A DNA stretch of 64,000 nucleotides, from positions 73,704,712-73,768,711 of the forward strand of contig CM056581.1 in NCBI GenBank assembly GCA_029721435.1. Reading direction: 5' to 3'. The first letter of the stretch is position 1. Each line of letters starts with the position of its first letter. A program made the translations under genes and the position numbers. The notes below the pieces were generated by a model that saw only the letters and a program-made list of their open reading frames with translations, was not told the DNA's origin and ran no database searches. Shown here in pieces: positions 56,591 through 64,000 of this stretch. The stretch comes from Gymnothorax reevesii (lineage: Eukaryota > Chordata > Actinopteri > Anguilliformes > Muraenidae).

Positions 56591-57595
56591 GAACTGTGCT
56601 ATCAGGGTGAAGTGACAGTTTTGTCCTCTGCTCTTAATAGTGCTGTGTGGCAAATGTTCAGACTGCATTTAACTGGTTTGTGGCTCATAGGTGCTCGTGA
56701 TTGAACAGAGGAACGAGGATGGTACATGGCCTAGGCAATCTAAACTTTCCAGGTTAGATAATCCCATTTGCCAGGTAAATACATTGTCATCGCTATGATA
56801 AAAGGCAGTGGATGCCTCTGTCATAAACTTCCTCACCACATTGGGGTGGAGTAGCTATGTGACTGAGATTGCTGTCGTCTTACATCCCAGTAGATGTCAC
56901 CCTGTCACCTCTTGTACTTACATATCCTATGCAGCTGCTCTTACTACACAGTATCGGAATGAATAAAACATGAGTGGATGAATTTGTATTTGTAAAAATT
57001 GCTTGCTACTTTGAAGGGGTTGGAACTTGGAACAAAAATGCATTCGTAAATCTCTTGTTGTACTTGATGTTCTTTGTTGGTTACCTCTCAGGTCCACTGC
57101 CAAGGCATCTCAAAACTCTTCTAGCTCTCCAATGCTTTCCTCTGGCTCCCTGGCCAGCATCTCTTCGACTTTGACCAGTGTGAACGGTGGCACTAACTCG
57201 AATTACGCGCTGAACAGCAGCACCTTCTCCTAATAACAGGCAAGTCCTGCTGTTTTAATTCACGTGCACCATTCTCTTTCACTATGGGAAGCCTGGCTAG
57301 AGCCGGCCCAAATGAAAGGTTCTGTGCTGTGACAGTTAAGGAGGATACAGCCCCTACAGCACGTCCTGCAACAACAAAGAACCCCAGTCCGAGCCCGGCC
57401 TGTTTGGTCTCAGCAACCTTGGCAACACATGTTTCATGAACTCAGCTCTGCAGGTAAGCACATATTCACAATGACTTTTCAGGATGATCATACTGTGGCT
57501 GCATGCCATTTAGTTTCTATAAAAATATGCAAGATTTTAAACAGTGGTTTTTGTTTTGATCATTTTATTCATTGTTCTATGTTATGGCCCCAATT

Positions 57596-58070
57596 TGTTA
57601 TGACATTTATGACAGGAAGGGATGACAGACAAAATTTTAAACTCAAAGAGATTTAATTTAACAAAGACTGACAACTAACCTAAATTCATACTACTGACCA
57701 AGATTGATATATACAAGAATAAATAAAAAAATATTTACAGTCCCTTGTGATGGGGTTGCTTGGTGATGTTCCGGGTGAGGAAAATGCTCCTACACAGGCA
57801 AAAATCCACAAAAAGCTTCACAGGTCTTGAAAACAGTGACAGGTCTGGTCAAATGTATCCTTCTCCTTGCAATTTCTCCTACCACTTTACTCTCTCTGTT
57901 TCTCTCCTTATATACTCTTTTGCAGCCCCTCCCACCTTTTAGACTTTTTTTATTCTCTGGGACTTTCCGTCTCAGACATGCCCAGGACATGCCCAAACCT
58001 AGCTCCTGGCTGGGCTTAACAAAAAAAGTCAATACTGCCATCTAGAGGCTTCTTTCCACATTACACCTAC
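57596..58070 (-). mobile_element. Possible solo LTR in a USP4-like intron
   Basis: The plus strand begins tgttatgacatttatgacag and ends near ..ttacacctaca. On the minus strand there are a gtatataaggagag TATA-like box and an A/T-rich poly(A)-like region near the far end. No clean target-site duplication could be found, so limits and class are tentative. Confidence 0.4.
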
Positions 58071-58082
58071 AATAGAAAAATG

Positions 58083-58429
58083 GGTAACACTTCACCATTA
58101 GGGTGCAGTAATAAACATTAGTTCATACATGTAATAAGCAATAACGAACAGCTTAACATTTAACTAATGCATCTGGTAATCATTTACAAATGATGTTCGC
58201 ATCAACTAAGGTATTAATTAATATATAATTAAGTGGTTAAACAGCTGGAAGTGCTGCATATGGGATATTTCAGGGGTGTTTTCAACTTCACAATAAGGGA
58301 AACAAAGAAATTAATAAATAGTCAATCGTGGTTCCATAATGCTTATTCAGCTATCTAATGCATTTATAATCAGCTCAATAACTGAATGGATTAATGTTAA
58401 TTAATGTACCCTTATTGTAAAGTATTACC
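58083..58429. mobile_element. 347-bp hAT-like MITE with GGTAACACTT ends
   Basis: ggtaacacttcaccattagg on the left; the complement of the right end is ggtaatactttacaataagg. The arms continue through taa.aaacattagtt. Flanking 8-mers gaaaaatg (58075-58082) and aaaaaatg (58430-58437) match at 7 of 8. Common palindromic fish element. Confidence 0.88.
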
Positions 58430-58720
58430 AAAAAATGGTCTAATTCTTGCACTGTGAATGTTTCTGTTGAAAAACAGTGAAGAATCTTTGTGGCTGTAAA
58501 ATGGCTTTGGTTTATTTATGGTGCACCGCCCTTCCCTGCCTTACAGTGCCTGAGCAACACACCTCCTTTGACCGTATACTTCCTGAATGGCCAGTATGGA
58601 GCTGAGATCAACAGGGAGAATCCATTGAGAATGAGGGGGGAGATTGCAGAAGCGTACGCTGACCTTATTAAGCCGCTGTGGCTCAGTCGGAGCAGCTTCC
58701 TGGCTCCCCGCTCCTTTAAG

Positions 58721-60308
58721 GTCAGGGGTCCACTGGACATGGTGAATATTAGCATAGATGTATAAAACAATAGATGCCGCACGATGATTGGCAGGATGTA
58801 TGCATACGGCCATGATATTGAGGCGGTTTCTGTCGGTGGTTTGCACAAATGTAACCATTGGAACAAAAGTCTGAAATTGATCCAAATTAGTAGGAAGCCG
58901 CAGCTTTGTGTAGCGTTTGGATGTGTTAATAATTCTGCCTTTTTGAAGTGTATTTCATGTAAGAATAAAGTCAATAATAATAATAAGCCTATGGATCACT
59001 TTCCACAAGTAAGCACACAAAATTATCACTAAATTATAGAAGAAAAAAAAAATTTAGTTCCTGACTTGAGGACAAATCATGTGAGCTGTGTGTCTGCATC
59101 TCTGGTAGTTACATTGTCATTGACAAGTGCAAGGCCAGTGCAGGTTGTTAACTAGTCATGTCTTTGGGTCTCTAATGTTTTGATAACTGGCTGTAGGTTT
59201 TGACTATTATATTAACAAGTGTGGGATATTATTTTACTCCTGTTATTCAAGGAGAAATTGTTGCTAGGCTCTATGTAAATCAATACGAAATATGGCTGCA
59301 GTGCTAATAAGAGACTTAACGGAAGAATCCACAAGGTTCACAGAGGTGCAGGTCGATACTTATTTCCATCCATCAAATGGACATTTAGGGTTAGGGTAAA
59401 GTTTAGGGCTACCGCTAGGGTTTGGGAAATGAGCGATGAGCTGCGGTGGCATTTACTGGCGATCACACCTTGTCATGTCATTTAGTGAATGGAATTAGGT
59501 GACAACCGATCGTAGACTTGATTTATTATTTGTCAGAATTGCTGATATTTCCTGTAGGAAACTTTTGAATATCTTGGAAAAGGCCGTCTATTTATTTCTC
59601 TCTATTGCGTACACTTCAATTGCTAAGGCACCATCACAAGTGTACCCATTTCCAATGAGAAATACTAGACTTCTGGACTTTTTGACTTGTATTTATATGG
59701 GTGTCCAGGCTCACTTGTACCGCTCTAATATGGTGACCGTAAACACGTATACATCGCAATAGACCCAGATAGTGTGTGCGGCATTTAGTGTTTTATATAT
59801 CTATGAACATTAGAGCCGGATAGACTAGTTGATTCCTCAGAGTGTGACTAAGTGTGTTGAATGGCGGTCAAGCAAACTATGTATTTATCCACTTTTCTCG
59901 TCAGAAACAATAATGGTGTCCGTACTCTGTAGGACTTTTCAAATGTTTATTGTCAGATCATCAAGGTTTCGATCACAAAGATCTTCAGGATAAAATGGGC
60001 AAAAGGCAGTGGTAACATATCTATGGGTTTGGCCTAACTCCTGTCCTCATGGACAATCAGGTCTGGTGAAATCAATAGACTCTCAGAGACATCAGCCCAT
60101 CAGCATAACAGCAATGAATAATCTGCTTTAATCTCAAATTGTGCTATTAAAGAATGCAGGTGTACTAATAATAGAGACTATAATGCACAAAAGATACTTT
60201 AATGCTCACAGTCCTAAGATTAAAAAAAGGGTTGAAAAACCTAATTTATTCCTACAAGGTAAATCAATGACTCTTCTTTCCTCCCTTCCCCCTCCTCTCT
60301 CCTCCTAG
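58721..60308. other. USP4-like intron; holds a decayed (gggtta) MITE
   Basis: Near 59355-59500 'ccatccatcaaatggacatt' + 'tagggttagggtaaag' and 'gtcatttagtgaatggaatt' echo the interior of the MITE at 41701-42004. Otherwise unique sequence with no coding exon recognised. Confidence 0.5.
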
Positions 60309-60536
<228 letters not shown>

Positions 60537-60579
60537 TAAAAAAGAGAGTGTACTGACTAATAATTCCAATAATAATTAA

Positions 60580-60782
60580 CCCCTTTGCGCAGAATTATAG
60601 ACACCGGCATCCGTAAATTCTGAAAGTTAACTCCTAAATAATTCTGCAATTGAATTTCCAAATGTTTTTCTTCACTGGAATAATTTTCCAGTCTCTGTCA
60701 CACAAATACTGAGTTATAAAGCCTAAATAGTCTCATGCATAACAGGATAAATTGGCTTTATTTGTATTCTGTGCAAAAGGGG
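60580..60782. mobile_element. 203-bp piggyBac-like MITE, TTAA flanks
   Basis: TTAA at 60576-60579 and 60783-60786; ends CCCCTTTGCGCAGA and (complement) CCCCTTTTGCACAGA. Same terminal family as 20410-22365. It sits right after the exon whose donor is lost. Confidence 0.8.
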
Positions 60783-60868
60783 TTAATAATTTCAGTTGCT
60801 TGAATGGGGGTTTTGCTACTCCATTCATGGATAATCTCATTTTTAAATTTGCATTCGTGTTTATTTTT

Positions 60869-60900
60869 AGCTGCGACCAAGCAGCTCTATGAACGCTTCT

Positions 60901-60931
<31 letters not shown>

Positions 60932-61584
60932 CGTCTGTGACACCTTTTTCACCATGTTCCTGTCGTCGTATCATCATGAAATTTTCAGGAGTTATTGACC
61001 TTCACCAAAATGATGTCCATGCACAAGGTCGAGGTCAAAGGTCAAGTTCACAGAGGTCACGACCTTGTTTGCAGGTTTTCGCGCTGTAACTCCACTTAGA
61101 ATTCATGGATCGCTATGAAATTTTGGAAATAGCTTCTAGGCATAGAGGAGGTGTTCCCTATTGTTTTTCAAGGTCATCCGTCAAATCCCAAGATCAGAAA
61201 GGTAAAAAAAGTGCCAATTTTGCCCGATTTGACGGTTTTCGCACCGTAACTCTAGTTTAATTCAATGAATGGCTAAGAAATCTTACAACAAGCTTCTTGG
61301 TATAGAGGAGGGGTTCCCTATTGATTTTCAAGGTCATCTGTCGAATCCCAAGGTCACACCGGTCAAAAAAGTGTCGATTTTGCCCCGATTTCACAGTTTT
61401 CGCACCATAACTCCACTTTAACTTGATGGATGGCTATTACATCTTAGAACAAGCTTCTTGGTACAGAGGAAGGGTTCCCTATTGATTTTCAAGGTCATTT
61501 GCCAATTTCGTCATCACACTTGTACAAGAAACCACCAGTCCTGGACACTAGGCCTCGTGACGGATGCTAGGCGAGGTCGCAGCT
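60869..61584. mobile_element. 716-bp element with AGCTGCGACC ends, tandem 160-bp units and AGGTCA array
   Basis: Inverted 10-bp ends agctgcgacc (60869) and ggtcgcagct (to 61584). After a (gtctgtccgtcc)n tract at 60899-60945 comes a cluster of AGGTCA-like half-sites at 61025-61064, then three diverged tandem units of about 160 bp, each starting gttttcgc.c.gtaactc (61075, 61235, 61396). No coding capacity. It lies in a USP4-like intron. Confidence 0.8.
61025..61064 (+). promoter_or_regulatory. Cluster of nuclear-receptor-type half-sites (DR1 and DR3 arrangements)
   Basis: AGGTCAAAGGTCA (DR1) at 61032-61044 is followed directly by AGTTCACAGAGGTCA (DR3) at 61045-61059 and then cgacct, with an AGGTCg at 61025. 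The match to canonical half-sites is seen in the sequence; binding and function are untested. Confidence 0.4.
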
Positions 61585-61688
61585 ATTAGATCCTTCTGAT
61601 CTACTTGTTTGTTTTATTTTTGTGTAGTCAGATTGTAGCTGGGGAAGCCTGGTCAAACCACTGCTTACGCAACATAGTAACATCATAG

Positions 61689-61895
<207 letters not shown>

Positions 61896-62398
61896 TGAGC
61901 TGCCGTACTCTTCCACAGTATGGGCTATAGGGTGTGGTGTGGTTCTCCAACTAAGCAGGATTTACTCTCCTTACCATCATAAACTTGGGTTCTGGCATGA
62001 TGACTGAGTAATAAGACCTGCTGAACTGTGGTAAAGTTAAGACCTGCTGAACTGTGGTAAAGTGCCATGAACAGTTTACATGCATGATAAACCCTGGCCC
62101 CGGATGTGATTTTTGTCTTTTCCAGTGCAGGGTGGTGGTCCCCAATCAGGGCACGGTGGCCGACCTTTGTGCTGCTCTGCATGCGCTCTCAGTCCTTCCT
62201 GCGGAGAACGTGAGTCCTTGTCTCTCACCATCCATCTTAACCTCCTCCTGTATTTCACCCCATCACACACTGCACATTTGACAGCCCTTTGACTCAGCCA
62301 TTTTCAAGGATTCAAAAAAAGTGGTTTTGTTTGATATTTGCGAAGGTTCTGTTGTCCATCTATTTCATTTTGAAATATCAAGAGCAAATGTAATTGTC

Positions 62399-62640
62399 CC
62401 CCGCCGCGCGAACGTGCGAAGCGTATTCACGTCCGTCCGTCCGTCCGTCCTTCCGTACGTCCCGAATCCTTGTCAGCGAGATATCTCAAGAACGAATTGA
62501 CGGATTTTCTTCAAATTTGATGTCAACATGTCTTAGGGTGGTACCCCGGCGCCATTCGATTTTGGTGACCTTCACGTCACTCTCAAGGTCACACTGAGAG
62601 ACTGTTCATTTTGACACGATTTTGCATTTTCTGGAGGGGG
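62399..62640. mobile_element. Miniature element fragment with CGCGCGAACGTGCGAAGCG start and (gtcc)n tract
   Basis: 'cccccgccgcgcgaacgtgc' then (gtcc)n at 62428-62450, 'agatatctcaagaacgaatt', 'caaatttgatgtcaac' and 'accttcacgtcactctcaag' + 'gtcaca'. It shares the modular plan of the elements at 4.0, 11.5 and 60.9 kb. The right end ('ggagggggacaaagacacg') is approximate. Confidence 0.55.
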
Positions 62641-62888
62641 ACAAAGACACGTTTGTGGCAAATACTTGTTTTGTTTTATATTCAGCCTCCATGAATAGTA
62701 TACATCTTTTGTGACTGAAGGCTTGAATTATGGGTTCACTGGTTTTATAGCTCATTGTGTACACAATATTGAACTGCACCAATATCTTTCTTGATGGTTG
62801 CGGCGAATGTTTGCAGTCACCGGTTTCACAAACTCTACAAAACGGATGATAGCCTTCGTGACATACTGGAGAAAGATACATCCTTGTG

Positions 62889-63353
62889 GTAGTTTATTTG
62901 CGCTTCTTTCCATTTCCCTTCAAAGAATTTTACAAGTGCATGAGTGTGTGAGCATAACATTGATAGTCAATTTCTTCAATTTTGCTCAAACTTTGGTGGT
63001 TTTATGTCCTTACCCTTAATAGAAAATTCCCATCATTTTTTGGCCATACCTGCACCTGTTTGGGTTTTAGGGATCAATCAAGTGCAAGCCGAAATAGGGT
63101 CTAAAATTCCAAATTACCGAAATTTGATTTTTGGGTTGCTCTTATTCACCGCGCGAACTTTATCCCAAAGTAGAAGTTGGAAAATGTAATTAATGGGGGG
63201 ATGGTCAGTGGAAAGAGCGATTTTCGGCTGGGATCTTCTCCGTGCAACATATAGGGGGCACTCCAATATGGCTGCAATCCATTTTCATTGCTAGTTTGCA
63301 ACCCTTATACTCTGTGCGCGAACAGTGCTCCAGAGCTTTAATGTTGAATCATT
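62889..63353. other. USP4-like intron, no exon recognised
   Basis: Unique sequence; no further USP4-like exon was found before the window edge. Confidence 0.35.
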
Positions 63354-63860
63354 ATGGAGCCAGCCAGGAAGAGAGGTCATTCTGATATGTGGGAACACTT
63401 CAATCTGATCGCTCCTGATAGGGTAGATGTGCTGGCTGTATGTAAGAAAAGTAAAGTTACATATACAACAGTAAATATCAGTACAGTTCTAACCTATAGT
63501 AGGGTCTGTCTCAAGTCTATTTTAAGTAGCATTACAGTAAATGTATGTATATTTAGTGTTGCCATAAGGCTATAGCAATCAATTCCATATTTCCCCAGCA
63601 CTCTCAATAACACAAAACACTCATTCATCAATCTTCATTTGTAAATACAACATAATATACTGTGTGTGTGTGTGTGTGTGCGTGTGCGTGCTTGCGTGCA
63701 TTTAACCCTCCTGTCCACTGACTAGACAGCCTAATTTTGAATGCAGCCTCACACTTCGCCAGGAGAGGTCACCCTCTGTTGAACCAATTTTCGAAGCAAT
63801 TGGCTCAAGTGGTTCAATGCTTCACAAAGGTTTAATTTGCCCATCACTCGTGTTAGCTAT
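63354..63860 (+). pseudogene. ZBED-type hAT relic (BED finger start and one element end)
   Basis: From ATG 63354: MEPARKRGHSDMWEHFNLIA, the beginning of a BED zinc finger (conserved Trp-x-His-Phe), then PDRVDVLAVCKKSKVTY, where the first zinc Cys pair is disrupted, and then stop-rich sequence. At 63760-63855 the complement reads gagtgatgggcaaattaaac, resembling an hAT terminus and the end of the element at 42207. The transposase body is deleted; the opposite end was not found. Confidence 0.6.
63660..63695. repeat. (TG)n microsatellite, imperfect
   Basis: ctgtgtgtgtgtgtgtgtgt grading into gcgtgtgcgtgcttgcgtgc. Confidence 0.9.
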
Positions 63861-64000
63861 GCTCCTGCACTAAGGGAATAATAATCCAATCAATCAATTT
63901 CCAGGAACTACCCACGAGACTCATAGAGCCAATTGAACAGATATGCAGGTTGTGATAGCAGTCTATGTGGAAACCAAGATTTGTCAATGTAGTTGAACAT

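Noticed and set aside
57231..57241. A GC-AG intron donor (cag|gcaagt) rescuing the Ser-rich USP4-like exon
   Set aside because: The donor is plausible, but two TAA codons precede it in the frame set by the upstream exon, so it does not rescue the reading frame.
60804..61089. Frames with SVCLSVRPSV
   Set aside because: Translation of the (gtctgtccgtcc)n tract in the element at 60869-61584.

Overview
This is a nuclear genome segment from a ray-finned fish, most likely a teleost. The evidence is three recognisable vertebrate genes with canonical GT-AG introns, a decayed fourth gene, and a repeat load typical of teleosts: Tc1-like DD34E transposons, hAT and piggyBac-like miniature elements, LINEs, a tRNA-derived SINE, solo LTRs and a long (CA)n tract. 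There is no prokaryotic gene organisation. I cannot name the species.

Layout. 1-1.65 kb: the 5' coding end of RBM5 on the minus strand, with a GC-rich tandem repeat in its intron. 1.9-9.0 kb: intergenic, with a dead Tc1 relic, miniature elements and a (CA)n microsatellite. 9.35-35.4 kb: BRK1 on the minus strand. Its 75-codon reading frame is split over three exons by a 25.6-kb first intron packed with transposons: a full-length Tc1-like copy, a ZMYM/DUF4371-type hAT relic, a 1.2-kb foldback hAT, a miniature LTR element, a piggyBac-like element, a THAP-domain ORF, a nearly full-length LINE carrying a solo LTR, and a truncated Tc1. 36.4-40.9 kb: EMC3 on the plus strand, divergent from BRK1, complete in eight coding exons plus a 5' UTR exon. 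41-49 kb: intergenic, with an hAT element containing a nested foldback, a SINE, an L1 3' fragment, a TIR element and a solo LTR. 49.3-62.9 kb: exons of a USP4-like deubiquitinase on the plus strand. Exon order and splice phase are conserved, but there are stops, splice-site losses and a frameshift, and the exons for the ubiquitin-like domain are missing. A cluster of two Tc1 copies, a CR1-like LINE, an RTE-like LINE and a solo LTR sits where the missing exons should be.

In human, RBM5 and USP4 map to 3p21 and BRK1 and EMC3 to 3p25 (from memory), so the gene set fits a fish segment orthologous to parts of human 3p. The host genes are unrelated in function: RBM5 acts in splicing, BRK1 in the actin-regulating WAVE complex, EMC3 in ER membrane-protein insertion, and USP4 in deubiquitination.

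The most notable signals are: the decaying USP4 locus; a miniature LTR element with a proline-tRNA-type primer binding site; several solo LTRs with exact target-site duplications that give a relative insertion order; nuclear-receptor half-site arrays carried by miniature elements; and shared sequence modules among miniature elements with different ends.
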